NCBI GenBank assembly: GCA_945869265.1
Contig: CAMBOI010000004.1
Location: 1-64,000 of the forward strand
Reading direction: 5' to 3'
DNA length: 64,000 nt
Source of the DNA: an uncultured Prevotella sp.
Lineage (GTDB): Bacteria > Bacteroidota > Bacteroidia > Bacteroidales > Bacteroidaceae
The position numbers were made by a program, and so were the translations under genes. Under the pieces are notes generated by a model. That model was not told the DNA's origin. It did not search any database and saw nothing but the letters and a program-made list of their open reading frames with translations. Position 1 is the stretch's first letter. Each line of letters begins with the position of its first letter. This document shows, one piece after another, positions 52,055 to 61,169 of this stretch.

Positions 52055-54430
52055 TTATAGTTTTAGAGATAATTTGACGTTTATCTGGCGGCCAGTGAGA
52101 TAGTTGGGAACGGCATATTGCTGATTGGTGACATCCGTGACCCAATAATAGGAATTGACATTGTTGATGCCGAAGAGATTGAGGCAATCAATGCCAATCC
52201 AGGCATTCTTGATGGCAGACTTGCGGTAGCCTCGCTCGTAGAGGCAATAACTCATTCCGATGTCGGCACGCTTGTAGGCTGGAGCACGGAAATCTTGATG
52301 CTCAAGTCCGCTATGCGGGGCACCGAATGGCAAACCGTCGGCAATGGCAAGGCGAAGGGTCATCTTCCATTTCTCGGTACCGGGGAAATAATCGGTGAAG
52401 TGAACGTTGACGGCATAGCGCTGGTCGGTAGGCATGGGCACCCATCTGCCGTTCATCTTTTGTTTGGTGCTCATCAGTGAGAATGTCACCCACGAATCGG
52501 TGCCGGGAACAAACTCACCATAGAGTTTGAGGTCAAGACCAGCGGCATAACCGTCGCACTGGTTGCCGCCGTAGTATGTTATCTTGACATTGTTGACATT
52601 ATATGGGATGAGGTTGTGCATGAGTTTGTAATATGCCTCGGCAGAGAACTTATACGGGCGCTTCTTCATCTTGAAGCGATAGTCGAAGGCTCCGACGAAA
52701 TGTATCGACTGTTGACTCTTTATCTTGTTGTTGAGCACGGCACGTGTCATACCGTCTGTGGTGACGGTGTCGCGTATCTCCTTGAAGAACGGTGCCTGAT
52801 AATACAGACCAGTGGAGAAACGGAACGTGATGTCGTTGTTGAAAGCAGGTACCATGGCGATGGAGGCACGTGGGGACACTGTTGTCTCGCCATTGAACGA
52901 CCAGTGGCTGAAGCGCAATCCATAGTTGAAGGTGAAGAACGACTGACGCTCACCTCGTGAGGCAAAGCGATAGGTGTCCTGCAGATAGCCTTCAATGCGG
53001 GTGGTGTAGATGTGATTGGTGGAGCGCAAGGTGTAGATGAGGTCGAGGCGCCCGGGGTTGTGAGGGATGGAATAGCCGCTGGAGTCGCGCATCTCATATT
53101 CGAAGGCCTTCTCGGTGATATCCTCAAACTTCATCGTCAATGCTCCCTCAATATTGTGCTTACGTGTTTTGTGGCTTGCCAACAGTTTGACACTCGCCAC
53201 CTTGGAAGTGAGGTAGTTGCGGGCGTGCTCCATATATGTTCCTACACCGAGGTTCTCGCTGGTTTGGGTGTCGTCAAGCCAGTATTGGCCTTGGATGTCA
53301 TAGCGTTCCTGCTCCTTGCTGTAGAATGCCGAACCGAGAAGCGACACCTTGGTCTGATGTCTTGCTCCGAACATACGACTGATGGACAGGCTGCCGAAGA
53401 AGGTGCGGAAGACATCCTTCTCCTGTCCGTCGAAATACACCTTAAACGACTTGACGTCTTCCAGCGTGCCAAATGATGTCTCGCGGTCGGTGGGGCGGAA
53501 GTTATAATGGTTTTCGGAGATATTGCCGAGGAAGTCAATCGTCCATAGTGAGTCGGGACGATAGCTGATGAACGTCTGATAGTCGAGATAGTTGGGACGG
53601 TATTCGCCCTTGGTCTCAAGCGAGCCGAGAAGATAGCGGTTCGTCTTGTATCTCACGGCATGACTCATCGACAGACGCTTGTTGCCCACGGCTGCAAAGG
53701 CAGTGCCGCCAAGCAGCGACACGGAGGCGGAGGCTTCGGAACGGGTGGGGCGGCGGTAGGTGATGTCGAGAGCCGACGACATCTTGTCGCCATACTTGGC
53801 CTCGAAGCCTCCAGAGGAGAATCCCACCGACTCCACCATGTCAGGGTTGATGATGCTCAATCCCTCCTGCTGCCCACTGCGGATGAGAAGAGGGCGATAT
53901 ATCTCCACATTATTTATATATACAGAGTTCTCGTCGAAACTACCACCACGCACGTTGTACTGTGAGGATAGTTCGTTGTGGATGCTTACTCCAGCTTGCT
54001 GTTGGATAAGTTCCTCAACAGCATTGCCCGATGCCGAAGGATTGTCCTTGAGATTCTTCACGTCGAGCTGTTGTGTGGCGGTGGTTTGGCGGCGCTTTTC
54101 GCTGACCACAACCTCGCCGAGGGCATCCATCGGTGATAGTATAACCTTTAGGGTCTGTTTGCCTCTTGGACGGCGGAGGATACGAATCTTCGACTTGTAG
54201 CCAATCATAGAGAACTTGATGGCAACACTGTCGGCAGAATGAAGAGTGAGGGAGAAACGGCCCTTGAGGTCGGTCATAGTGGCCTTGCCCTGCGACAGAC
54301 ATGACACAGATGCCAGTTCGATGGGCGATTCGTTGGTATCGACAACCCTACCACTGAGGGTGAATTCTTGTGCCTGCAATCCGCATAGGGGTAGGCCGAA
54401 AAACAGTAAGAGAATAATATATCTAATCAT
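52055..54430 (-). CDS. TonB-dependent outer-membrane receptor
   Basis: A 791-residue receptor. Signal peptide MIRYIILLLFFGLPLCGLQA, a CarboxypepD_reg-like domain (FTLSGRVVDTNESPIELASV) to ~107, a plug with QQAGVSIHNELSSQYNVRGG and GFSSGGFEAKYGDKMSSALD, then a ~560-residue barrel ending ...GRQINVKLSLKL with the aromatic/hydrophobic last strand. It transports an unknown ligand across the outer membrane. It lacks the SusC length and there is no SusD neighbour, so it is more like a siderophore/vitamin-type receptor. It stands alone on the minus strand. Confidence 0.92.
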   Translation of the reverse strand: MIRYIILLLFFGLPLCGLQAQEFTLSGRVVDTNESPIELASVSCLSQGKATMTDLKGRFSLTLHSADSVAIKFSMIGYKSKIRILRRPRGKQTLKVILSPMDALGEVVVSEKRRQTTATQQLDVKNLKDNPSASGNAVEELIQQQAGVSIHNELSSQYNVRGGSFDENSVYINNVEIYRPLLIRSGQQEGLSIINPDMVESVGFSSGGFEAKYGDKMSSALDITYRRPTRSEASASVSLLGGTAFAAVGNKRLSMSHAVRYKTNRYLLGSLETKGEYRPNYLDYQTFISYRPDSLWTIDFLGNISENHYNFRPTDRETSFGTLEDVKSFKVYFDGQEKDVFRTFFGSLSISRMFGARHQTKVSLLGSAFYSKEQERYDIQGQYWLDDTQTSENLGVGTYMEHARNYLTSKVASVKLLASHKTRKHNIEGALTMKFEDITEKAFEYEMRDSSGYSIPHNPGRLDLIYTLRSTNHIYTTRIEGYLQDTYRFASRGERQSFFTFNYGLRFSHWSFNGETTVSPRASIAMVPAFNNDITFRFSTGLYYQAPFFKEIRDTVTTDGMTRAVLNNKIKSQQSIHFVGAFDYRFKMKKRPYKFSAEAYYKLMHNLIPYNVNNVKITYYGGNQCDGYAAGLDLKLYGEFVPGTDSWVTFSLMSTKQKMNGRWVPMPTDQRYAVNVHFTDYFPGTEKWKMTLRLAIADGLPFGAPHSGLEHQDFRAPAYKRADIGMSYCLYERGYRKSAIKNAWIGIDCLNLFGINNVNSYYWVTDVTNQQYAVPNYLTGRQINVKLSLKL

Positions 54431-54552
54431 AGAATATGCATATTTAATTTAATTATATAAACGAAATTGTCACCATTTTATTATTAAAATGTTCGAAAAA
54501 TAAGTCAATATTGCTCATAAATCGACACTTTAACAATATTTTCAACACAATC

Positions 54553-54585
54553 TTTGCAAGTTAGAAGAATAATTCCTACCTTTGC
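54553..54585 (+). promoter_or_regulatory. Promoter of the methylmalonyl-CoA operon
   Basis: TTTG at 54553-54556 and TACCTTTGC at 54577-54585 (20 bp apart) fit the consensus. The mce ATG at 54644 follows after a 58-bp leader. Confidence 0.7.
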
Positions 54586-54643
54586 AACGTCTTTAGGACC
54601 AATATATATACGAGACAGTATTAACGTTATAAAACATAAGTAT

Positions 54644-55048
54644 ATGAAGATTTCTCACATTGAGCACTTGGGCATTGGTGTCCAGAGTATCGAAGAAGCG
54701 CTCCCGTACTTTGAGAATGTACTGGGGCTGAAGTGTTATGCAGTAGAGGAAGTGGCCGACCAGAAGGTGAAGACCGCATTCCTGAAATGTGGAGAGGTGA
54801 AGCTCGAATTGCTTGAGCCGACATCTCCTGAGAGCACAATCCAGAAGTGGCTCGACAAGGGCAACCATGGTGTTCACCATGTGGCTTTCTGTGTTGAGGA
54901 TGGCGTTGCCAATGCATTGGCAGAGTGTGATGAAAAGGGATTGCGCCTGATTGACAAGGCTCCACGCAAGGGTGCTGAGAATCTCAATATCGCATTCCTT
55001 CATCCGAAGTCAACCGAGGGTATCCTCACTGAGCTTTGCGAACACTGA
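54644..55048 (+). CDS. mce: Methylmalonyl-CoA epimerase
   Basis: 134 residues of the VOC fold: ISHIEHLGIGVQSIEEALPYF, the metal-binding His of IEHLG and of GVHHVAFCVED, and Glu in the C-terminal ILTELCEH. It interconverts the R and S forms of methylmalonyl-CoA in the succinate-propionate pathway. The frame is open 30 codons upstream, but the ATG at 54644 follows the promoter and begins the homology. First gene of mce-mmdA-small ORF-mmdC. Confidence 0.95.
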   Translation: MKISHIEHLGIGVQSIEEALPYFENVLGLKCYAVEEVADQKVKTAFLKCGEVKLELLEPTSPESTIQKWLDKGNHGVHHVAFCVEDGVANALAECDEKGLRLIDKAPRKGAENLNIAFLHPKSTEGILTELCEH

Positions 55049-55049
55049 G

Positions 55050-55072
55050 TCTTCAAGCCAGAGGCTTGAAGA
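55050..55072. repeat. Perfect hairpin and attaaa word run between mce and mmdA
   Basis: tcttcaagcc-aga-ggcttgaaga has 10-bp arms and starts 2 bp after the mce stop. It is followed by attaaaaaattaaaatattaaagaattaaaaaattaaa up to the mmdA start: the third instance of hairpin plus attaaa words at a gene end. Confidence 0.75.
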
Positions 55073-55110
55073 ATTAAAAAATTAAAATATTAAAGAATTA
55101 AAAAATTAAA

Positions 55111-56676
55111 ATGAGCAAACAATTAGAAAAAATCAAGCAGCTTATCGAGAAGCGCGAGACAGCGCGTATCGGTGGCGGTGAGAAGGCCATTGAGAAGCAG
55201 CATGCCCGTGGCAAATATACAGCCCGTGAGCGTATTAATATGCTCCTGGACGAGGGTAGCTTCGAGGAATATGACATGTTCAAGCTCCATCGTTGTACTA
55301 ACTTCGGTATGGAGAAGAAGCAGTATCTTGGCGACGGCGTTGTTACCGGTTCGGGTACAATCGACGGACGTCTGGTGTTTATCTTCGCCCAGGACTTCAC
55401 TGTAAACGGTGGTTCGCTGTCAGAGACAATGGCACAGAAGATATGCAAGGTGATGGATATGGCCATGAAGATGGGCGCTCCTGTAATCGGTATCAACGAC
55501 TCGGGTGGTGCACGTATCCAGGAGGGTATCAACGCTCTTGCAGGATATGGTGAGATCTTTGAGCGCAACATCCTTGCATCTGGTGTGATTCCGCAGATTA
55601 GCGGTATCTTCGGTCCTTGTGCCGGTGGAGCTGTTTATTCGCCTGCACTTACCGACTTCACACTGATGATGGAGAACACATCATACATGTTCCTAACAGG
55701 TCCGAAGGTTGTGAAATCAGTGACTGGTGAGGACATCGACCAGGAGCATCTTGGTGGTGCCAGTGTGCATGCATCGAAGAGTGGTGTGACACATTTCACA
55801 GCAAAGACAGAGGAAGAGGGATTGCAGATGATCAAGACCCTGCTCTCTTATATTCCTTCCAACAACATGGAGACTGCTCCACGCAAGAAGTGCGAGGATC
55901 CTATCGATCGTCTGGAGGATGCCCTCAACGAGATTATTCCCGACAATGGTAATGAGGCATACGATATGTATAAGGTGATTGGCGGTATTGTGGATGACGG
56001 CGAGTTCTTCGAGATACAGCCTAAGTTTGCTCGCAACATCATCATCGGTTTTGCCCGCTTCAACGGTCAGAGCGTAGGTATCGTGGCCAACCAGCCATCA
56101 GTATATGCCGGTGTGCTCGACGTTAACGCCAGCCGCAAGGGTGCTCGTTTTGTTCGCTTCTGCGACGCATTCAATATTCCTATCGTCAGTCTTGTTGACG
56201 TTCCCGGATTCTTGCCTGGTACTGGTCAGGAGTACAATGCAGTCATCCTCCACGGAGCACAGTTGCTCTACGCTTATGGTGAGGCCACTGTGCCCAAGAT
56301 TACCATCACACTGCGCAAGAGCTATGGTGGTAGCCACATCGTTATGGGTTGCAAGCAGTTGCGTGCCGACCTCAACTATGCATGGCCATCATCAGAGATT
56401 GCCGTTATGGGTGCATCTGGTGCCGTGGCAGTGCTTTGTGCCAAGGAAGCCAAGGCAAAGAAAGAGGCCGGAGAGGACGTACAGGCATTCCTCGCCGAGA
56501 AGGAAGAGGAATACAACGACTTGTTCGCTACTCCCTACCAGGCAGCGAAGTATGGATACATCGACGATGTTATCGAACCTCGCAACACCCGCTTCCGCAT
56601 CTGCCGCGGTTTGGCTCAGCTTGCTACAAAGCGTGAGTCGCTGCCAGCCAAGAAGCATGGTAATATTCCAATGTAA
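55111..56676 (+). CDS. mmdA: Methylmalonyl-CoA decarboxylase alpha / propionyl-CoA carboxylase beta-type carboxyltransferase
   Basis: A 521-residue biotin-dependent carboxyltransferase. MLLDEGSFEEYDMFKLHRC, GDGVVTGSGTIDGR, INDSGGARIQEGINALAGYG, FGPCAGGAVYSPALTDFTLM, and in the second half DVPGFLPGTGQEY and KSYGGSHIVMGCKQL: both crotonase-like halves with their oxyanion loops. It moves the carboxyl group from methylmalonyl-CoA to biotin on MmdC. Full length. Confidence 0.95.
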   Translation: MSKQLEKIKQLIEKRETARIGGGEKAIEKQHARGKYTARERINMLLDEGSFEEYDMFKLHRCTNFGMEKKQYLGDGVVTGSGTIDGRLVFIFAQDFTVNGGSLSETMAQKICKVMDMAMKMGAPVIGINDSGGARIQEGINALAGYGEIFERNILASGVIPQISGIFGPCAGGAVYSPALTDFTLMMENTSYMFLTGPKVVKSVTGEDIDQEHLGGASVHASKSGVTHFTAKTEEEGLQMIKTLLSYIPSNNMETAPRKKCEDPIDRLEDALNEIIPDNGNEAYDMYKVIGGIVDDGEFFEIQPKFARNIIIGFARFNGQSVGIVANQPSVYAGVLDVNASRKGARFVRFCDAFNIPIVSLVDVPGFLPGTGQEYNAVILHGAQLLYAYGEATVPKITITLRKSYGGSHIVMGCKQLRADLNYAWPSSEIAVMGASGAVAVLCAKEAKAKKEAGEDVQAFLAEKEEEYNDLFATPYQAAKYGYIDDVIEPRNTRFRICRGLAQLATKRESLPAKKHGNIPM

Positions 56677-56681
56677 TTATT

Positions 56682-56846
56682 ATGAAAGAAGACAAAAACG
56701 TTTATGCAGCCATTGCGCTTGCCCTGCATGAATTCAAGGGCAACAATGTGCACGACAAGATAACTGGTGTGATCACCATTGACGAGCGCAACACGCAATG
56801 GAATGGTTATGCACTGAGCATGACCCAGCTGCCATCAAAACAGTAA
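56682..56846 (+). CDS. Small protein of the mmd operon (OadG C-terminal-like)
   Basis: 54 residues from the ATG at 56682: VYAAIALALHEFKGNNVHD...GVITIDERNTQWNGYALSMTQLPSK. The pattern AIALALHEF...W...ALSM resembles the cytoplasmic end of OadG/MmdD-type small subunits of sodium-pump decarboxylases, but the membrane helix is missing. It lies between mmdA (5 bp) and mmdC (4 bp), so it is surely translated with them. It may bridge the carboxyltransferase and the biotin carrier. Confidence 0.75.
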   Translation: MKEDKNVYAAIALALHEFKGNNVHDKITGVITIDERNTQWNGYALSMTQLPSKQ

Positions 56847-56850
56847 TAAG

Positions 56851-57279
56851 ATGAAAGAGTACAAATATACCATCGATGGCAAGGAATATAAGGTAGCCAT
56901 CGGCGACATTGTGGAGAATGTGGCTGACGTCACTGTGAACGGCGAGCAATATAAGGTGGAGATGGAACCTGAGAAGGAACCTGAGAAGCCGAAGCCCGTA
57001 GTAAGACCAGTGGCTCCTGCCCCTGCTCCTGCCTCGTCAGGTGCTTCGAAAGCAAGCGCCAACTCACAGAATGCCGTTAAGGCTCCACTGCCTGGTGTTA
57101 TCACCGAAGTGAAGGTGGCTGTTGGCGATTCTGTAGTAGAAGGCGATACAGTTGTCGTTCTTGAGGCAATGAAGATGGCAAATAACCTGGATGCCGAGAA
57201 AGGCGGAAAGGTGACTGCAATCCTCGTACAGCCTGGCCAGTCGGTCATGGAAGGCGACCCCTTAGTGGTCATCGAATAA
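56851..57279 (+). CDS. mmdC: Biotin carrier protein of methylmalonyl-CoA decarboxylase
   Basis: 142 residues: N-terminal beta-rich segment MKEYKYTIDGKEYKVAIGD, a Pro/Ala-rich linker (VVRPVAPAPAPASSGASKAS), and a biotinyl domain with VVVLEAMKMANNL (biotin on the central Lys of AMKM) near residue 110. It carries the carboxyl group between subunits. Last gene before a strong terminator; the membrane beta subunit that normally follows is not here. Confidence 0.93.
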   Translation: MKEYKYTIDGKEYKVAIGDIVENVADVTVNGEQYKVEMEPEKEPEKPKPVVRPVAPAPAPASSGASKASANSQNAVKAPLPGVITEVKVAVGDSVVEGDTVVVLEAMKMANNLDAEKGGKVTAILVQPGQSVMEGDPLVVIE

Positions 57280-57286
57280 GAATATA

Positions 57287-57317
57287 AAAAGCCCGAGGAT
57301 TTTTCCTCGGGCTTTTT
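57287..57317. terminator. Bidirectional terminator between mmdC and panD
   Basis: aaaagcccgagga-tttt-tcctcgggctttt, 13-bp arms with A-run before and T-run after, 8 bp after the mmdC stop. It serves the convergent panCD operon as well. Confidence 0.92.
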
Positions 57318-57326
57318 GTATTGGGG

Positions 57327-57350
57327 AGTTAAGGAGTTAACTCCTTAACT
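57327..57350. repeat. 24-bp perfect palindrome over the panD stop codon
   Basis: agttaaggagttaactccttaact is its own reverse complement and includes the panD stop (57345-57347). It is built from the word gttaagg/ttaagaag that also ends hisD. Confidence 0.8.
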
Positions 57351-57695
57351 TCTTAATACTTTATTGTTTTCGGGGAAAACAACTTTTGGCTGGAAGGTCT
57401 TGGCTTCCTCGAAGTCCATCAATGCATAGGCAATGATGATACACACGTCGCCCACTTGCACCTTGCGGGCGGCAGCTCCGTTGAGACATACACAACCGCT
57501 GCCTCTCTCGCCCTTGATGATATAGGTCTCAAATCTCTCACCATTGTTGTTATCTACAATCTGGACCTTCTGTCCGGCTATCATGTCGGCTGCATCAAGA
57601 AGATCCTCATCGATGGTTATACTGCCCATATAGTTGAGGTTGGCCTCAGTGACTGTTACACAGTGCAGTTTTGACTTTAATACTTCAATCAACAT
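57345..57695 (-). CDS. panD: Aspartate 1-decarboxylase proenzyme
   Basis: 116 residues. [25 protein letters not shown] has the YxGS self-cleavage site: Gly-Ser is cut to give the pyruvoyl group. [21 protein letters not shown] follows. It makes beta-alanine for pantothenate. It is 6 bp after panC. The last codons VLRS-stop come from the ttaagaagttaagg word. Confidence 0.95.
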   Translation of the reverse strand: MLIEVLKSKLHCVTVTEANLNYMGSITIDEDLLDAADMIAGQKVQIVDNNNGERFETYIIKGERGSGCVCLNGAAARKVQVGDVCIIIAYALMDFEEAKTFQPKVVFPENNKVLRS

Positions 57696-57701
57696 AACTT
57701 C

Positions 57702-58553
57702 TTATCCCTTGTATTTAATATGGTCAATAAGTCGGATGGGGGTCTTGCCGCAATACACCGTAATGCAACCCACTATATAATCAGAATCCTCCCACTGGGC
57801 AACATCCTGCAAGGTGTCGCCGTTGACTATCGAGAAATATTCAACATCAAGTCCGTCGATGGCGTTGATGTCTGAAACAACCTTGTCGTGGGTCTCCTTG
57901 AGCGAATGGGATTCGGCATATTTCACACTCTCACTCAATGCCTTGTAGATATTGGGGGCAATGGCTCTTTCGGCAGGAGAGAGCAATGTGTTGCGGCTCG
58001 AACGGGCGAGACCGTCGTCATCCCTCACTATGGGGCACTCAACGATAGTGACATTGAGCCCAAGATGTCCCACCATCGCCTTGATGACAGCAATCTGCTG
58101 CCAGTCCTTTTCGCCAAAATATGCCTTGCCAGGACGGACAATATAAAATAGGCGACTCACAACCTGGCACACACCATTGAAATGACCAGGGCGGTGGGCA
58201 CCTTCCATAACCGTTGATACCGGTGGATATTCAAACTGACGCTTGTCGGGGGTGGGATACATTTCCTCAACCGTAGGGGCAAGGACATAATCAGCACCGC
58301 AAACCTCCAACAGACGACAGTCGGCGTCGAGGGTGCGGGGATAGTTCTTAAGGTCGTTCTTGTCATTGAATTGAGTGGGGTTGACAAATACCGATACCAC
58401 GGTAATGTCATTGTCGGCCACACTACGTCTTACCAAAGAGGCATGACCCTCATGGAGTGCTCCCATAGTAGGAACAAGACCAATCGTCTTACCTTCTTTG
58501 CGAGCATCGAATAATGCATTCTGAAGTTCTGCAATCTTGCTAAATACTTTCAT
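57702..58553 (-). CDS. panC: Pantoate-beta-alanine ligase
   Basis: 283 residues from the ATG at 58553: [20 protein letters not shown] (HIGH-type), [54 protein letters not shown] and [15 protein letters not shown]. It joins pantoate and beta-alanine using ATP. The frame is open to 58670, but the promoter box at 58595-58602 lies inside that extension, so the shorter form is right. First gene of panC-panD; panB is not in the window. Confidence 0.95.
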   Translation of the reverse strand: MKVFSKIAELQNALFDARKEGKTIGLVPTMGALHEGHASLVRRSVADNDITVVSVFVNPTQFNDKNDLKNYPRTLDADCRLLEVCGADYVLAPTVEEMYPTPDKRQFEYPPVSTVMEGAHRPGHFNGVCQVVSRLFYIVRPGKAYFGEKDWQQIAVIKAMVGHLGLNVTIVECPIVRDDDGLARSSRNTLLSPAERAIAPNIYKALSESVKYAESHSLKETHDKVVSDINAIDGLDVEYFSIVNGDTLQDVAQWEDSDYIVGCITVYCGKTPIRLIDHIKYKG

Positions 58554-58594
58554 CTCTATTATATGTATTATAGCCATAATGGCTGAAATCGGGT

Positions 58595-58602
58595 GCAAAA
58601 TA
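58595..58602 (-). promoter_or_regulatory. Putative -7 box of panCD
   Basis: Minus-strand TATTTTGC, 41 bp upstream of the panC ATG; close to the TAnnTTTG consensus with one base fewer in the spacer. Confidence 0.5.
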
Positions 58603-58708
58603 ACACATTTTTTGTCAAATATGGAAGAAATATACCAAAAATATCCAAAATAAAAGTTTATTTTTAGCAAAAATCAAAAGAAAATGCCGTTTTTTGGAAA
58701 AAAATTAG

Positions 58709-58717
58709 TATCTTTGC
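58709..58717 (+). promoter_or_regulatory. Putative -7 box of the GT5 gene
   Basis: TATCTTTGC, exact consensus, 19 bp before the ATG at 58737. It makes the upstream in-frame Met at 58719 unlikely as the start. Confidence 0.65.
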
Positions 58718-58736
58718 AGTGTCAAATCATAATTAT

Positions 58737-59546
58737 ATGGCAAAGAAAATATTATTCATTAACCAGGAGATTTCACCGTATGTCTCCGACAGCGAAATGT
58801 CCGCAATGGGAAAAAACCTCCCGCAGTTACTGCAGGAGAAGGGTTCTGATATTCGTACGTTCATGCCCAAATGGGGTAATATCAACGAGCGACGTGGACA
58901 GTTGCATGAGGTGATTCGACTTTCTGGAATGAATCTTATCATCAATGAGACCGACCATCCATTGATTATCAAGGTAGCGTCCATTCCGCAAACAAGAATC
59001 CAAGTCTATTTCATCGATAATGATGACTACTTCACCAAGCGTCTTATGGGTAAAGATGCAAATGGTGCAGATTATGAAGATAATGGAGAGAGAGCCATCT
59101 TCTTTGCGCGTGGTGTGCTGGAAACAGTGAAGAAACTACGTTGGATACCTGATGTAATCCACTGCCAAGGATGGATGAGTGCAATTGTACCATTATATAT
59201 AAAGACTGCATATAGGGATGAACCTTCTTTCTCCAGTGTTAAGGTGGTGACATCTCTATTCAACAAGGATATTGATGGTAATTTTGGACCTGATTTACGT
59301 CATTTCATTGAGTTCCGTGATGCTAATGCAGAAGTACTGTCGGCTTATCCCGAACAGCTTGACTTCAATTCTCTTTCCAAGATTGCAATTGACTACTCGG
59401 ACGGAGTCATTGAGGCAGGAACAAATGTTGACCAGTCATTGTTGGAATATGCAGAAGGCAAGGGCATTCCTTTGCTCAGGTATCCAGGTGAAGACTACAA
59501 GGCTGCATATAAGGAGTTCTTTGATGGCATTTGCGGAGAAGAGTGA
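58737..59546 (+). CDS. GT5-type glycogen/starch synthase N-terminal domain protein
   Basis: 269 residues: KKILFINQEISPYVSDSEMSAM, then YFIDNDDYFTKR and PDVIHCQGWMSAIVPLYIK, which match the N-terminal Rossmann domain of glycogen/starch synthases. The C-terminal GT-B domain with the nucleotide-binding site is absent and the K-x-G-G near the N-terminus is not obvious (QEISPYVSDSEM instead). Stand-alone N-terminal versions are known next to panC in Bacteroidota. Catalysis alone is doubtful; a regulatory or partner role is possible. Confidence 0.8.
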   Translation: MAKKILFINQEISPYVSDSEMSAMGKNLPQLLQEKGSDIRTFMPKWGNINERRGQLHEVIRLSGMNLIINETDHPLIIKVASIPQTRIQVYFIDNDDYFTKRLMGKDANGADYEDNGERAIFFARGVLETVKKLRWIPDVIHCQGWMSAIVPLYIKTAYRDEPSFSSVKVVTSLFNKDIDGNFGPDLRHFIEFRDANAEVLSAYPEQLDFNSLSKIAIDYSDGVIEAGTNVDQSLLEYAEGKGIPLLRYPGEDYKAAYKEFFDGICGEE

Positions 59547-59573
59547 AGAATGAAGAGTGAAGAATGAAGAATA
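59540..59573 (+). repeat. Word repeat W3: gaagagtgaagaatga units
   Basis: gaagagtgaagaatgaagagtgaagaatgaag, a near-perfect 14-bp tandem, supplies the stop codon of the GT5 gene and an ATG that is unlikely to be the true start of the following lipoprotein. Confidence 0.75.
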
Positions 59574-59587
59574 AAACCTCAATATTA

Positions 59588-61027
59588 ATGAAAATACGGA
59601 TGATGTTGGTTGCTGCCATTATGTATTTAGGATTAACGGCATGCGACGATACAACAGATACTTTAGGAGACTCACTGACGCATACGGCTGACAAATTTGA
59701 GCTCATAACAGATACATTCGGTGTCACTACAAAGTCAATGACGGTTGACTCTGTATTGGCATCGAGCATGTTTCCATATATTGGCAACGTCAAGGATACT
59801 GAGACCGGCTCGTATGTAAAGAGCAGTTTTTCCTCTCAGTTGAGCGTGTTACAAACCATTTTCTATGCTTCGCCCAAAGAGGACAGTCTTATGTGTGAAA
59901 AAGACGAATGGGGAAACTATATTGCTGACAAGTGCTATATAGGTATCTATTTCAACAGTTTCAAAGGTGATACTCTCAATCCACTTAAGTTGAAGCTATA
60001 TGAATTGGCAAAGCCACTTGACGAGGGTGTGAAGTATTACAGTAATTATGATATCGTGAAGGGCGGCTACCTGCGTGATGACGGTCATGAGATAAAATTG
60101 GCGAAATCATATACATACGAGGGGCTTGTGACTAAAGACTCCATGCGCCCCATTATCATCGACCTCAATAAGGAGCAGGTGTATGTTGACAGAAGCGGCA
60201 ATAAGTATAAGAACTATGGCACTTATCTGCTCACGTCCTTCTACAAGCATCCCGAATATTTCACGTCTTCATATAATTTTATAAATAATGTGTGTCCAGG
60301 CTTCTATTTCGAGCACACCAATGGTATTGGAAATATGGGTGAGGTGGCATTTGTCAATATGGCCGTGGGTTTCAAGGCATTGAGAAGTGACACTCTCAGT
60401 GCTGTGGAAATCACATTCCCTGGTACGGAGGAGGTGATGCAGACTACCTTTATCGATAATGACAAGGAGAAGATGCAAGAATTGGCGAATGACGAGACAT
60501 GCACATACGTCAAGAGTCCGTCTGGCATATTCACAGAGATGACACTCCCCATCGAGGATATCAAGAGGGGGCATGAGAATGATACCATCAGCAGTGCGAA
60601 GATTATCATTCCAAGATACAACTATACTTCCGACGAGACAATGTTTGCAGCACCATCTTATATCTTGATGCTGCCTAAGGACAGCCTTTATTCATTCTTC
60701 GAAGAAAAGAATGTTCCTGATAGCAAGTCATCTTATCTCGCAAGCTATAGTTCGACTAATAATACTTATACCTTCAACAATATCTCCGACTTGGTAAACA
60801 AGTTGTGGCAGAACAAGGAGAATGGTAAAGGCAGTAAGGATTGGAACAAGGTGGTCTTGTTGCCAGTGTCTGTATCCACAAACTCATCTACGCAAAGTTC
60901 CACAACAAGTGTGACTAATGTGACTAATGAAATGGGACTTAAGAGCACTAAACTGGTGCGTGGAGACGGTACTAAGAATTCGAGATTAAAGATTAGTGTT
61001 ATCTACAATAAATTCCGCAAAGAGTAA
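59588..61027 (+). CDS. DUF4270 lipoprotein
   Basis: About 479 residues. Signal MKIRMMLVAAIMYLGLTAC with a lipobox Cys, then DDTTDTLGDSLTHTADKF and beta-rich sequence (KCYIGIYFNSFKGDTLNPLKL, NGIGNMGEVAFVNMAVGFKA) typical of DUF4270 outer-membrane lipoproteins of Bacteroidota, of unknown function. An earlier in-frame ATG at 59564 lies inside the W3 repeat; the later one gives a normal signal peptide. The family commonly follows the GT5 gene. Confidence 0.85.
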   Translation: MKIRMMLVAAIMYLGLTACDDTTDTLGDSLTHTADKFELITDTFGVTTKSMTVDSVLASSMFPYIGNVKDTETGSYVKSSFSSQLSVLQTIFYASPKEDSLMCEKDEWGNYIADKCYIGIYFNSFKGDTLNPLKLKLYELAKPLDEGVKYYSNYDIVKGGYLRDDGHEIKLAKSYTYEGLVTKDSMRPIIIDLNKEQVYVDRSGNKYKNYGTYLLTSFYKHPEYFTSSYNFINNVCPGFYFEHTNGIGNMGEVAFVNMAVGFKALRSDTLSAVEITFPGTEEVMQTTFIDNDKEKMQELANDETCTYVKSPSGIFTEMTLPIEDIKRGHENDTISSAKIIIPRYNYTSDETMFAAPSYILMLPKDSLYSFFEEKNVPDSKSSYLASYSSTNNTYTFNNISDLVNKLWQNKENGKGSKDWNKVVLLPVSVSTNSSTQSSTTSVTNVTNEMGLKSTKLVRGDGTKNSRLKISVIYNKFRKE

Positions 61028-61158
61028 TGGCAGATAATTTTTTGGAGAAGCACCGAGAGGAATATGAGCTGCGAAAGGCAGCCTATCTACGCAAGAAGAA
61101 ACACTTGCCCAAGATGAAGGCAAGACAAATAGAGCGCCCCGATGACGAGGCGCTCTAA
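61027..61158 (+). CDS. 43-residue basic protein downstream of DUF4270
   Basis: The frame ADNFLEKHREEYELRKAAYL... continues to QIERPDDEAL-stop and overlaps the lipoprotein stop by 1 bp (TAATG). It is strongly helical and charged; similar short 'MADNYLE..' proteins occur in Bacteroidota, sometimes misnamed dehydrogenases. The last ten codons double as the transcription terminator stem. Function unknown. Confidence 0.65.
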   Translation: MADNFLEKHREEYELRKAAYLRKKKHLPKMKARQIERPDDEAL

Positions 61159-61166
61159 TTTTTTTT
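61131..61166 (+). terminator. Terminator overlapping the end of the 43-residue gene
   Basis: agagcgcc-ccgatgacga-ggcgctct followed by aa and eight T. The downstream arm contains the first base of the stop codon, so translation to the end would cover the stem. Confidence 0.85.
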
Positions 61167-61169
61167 GTG

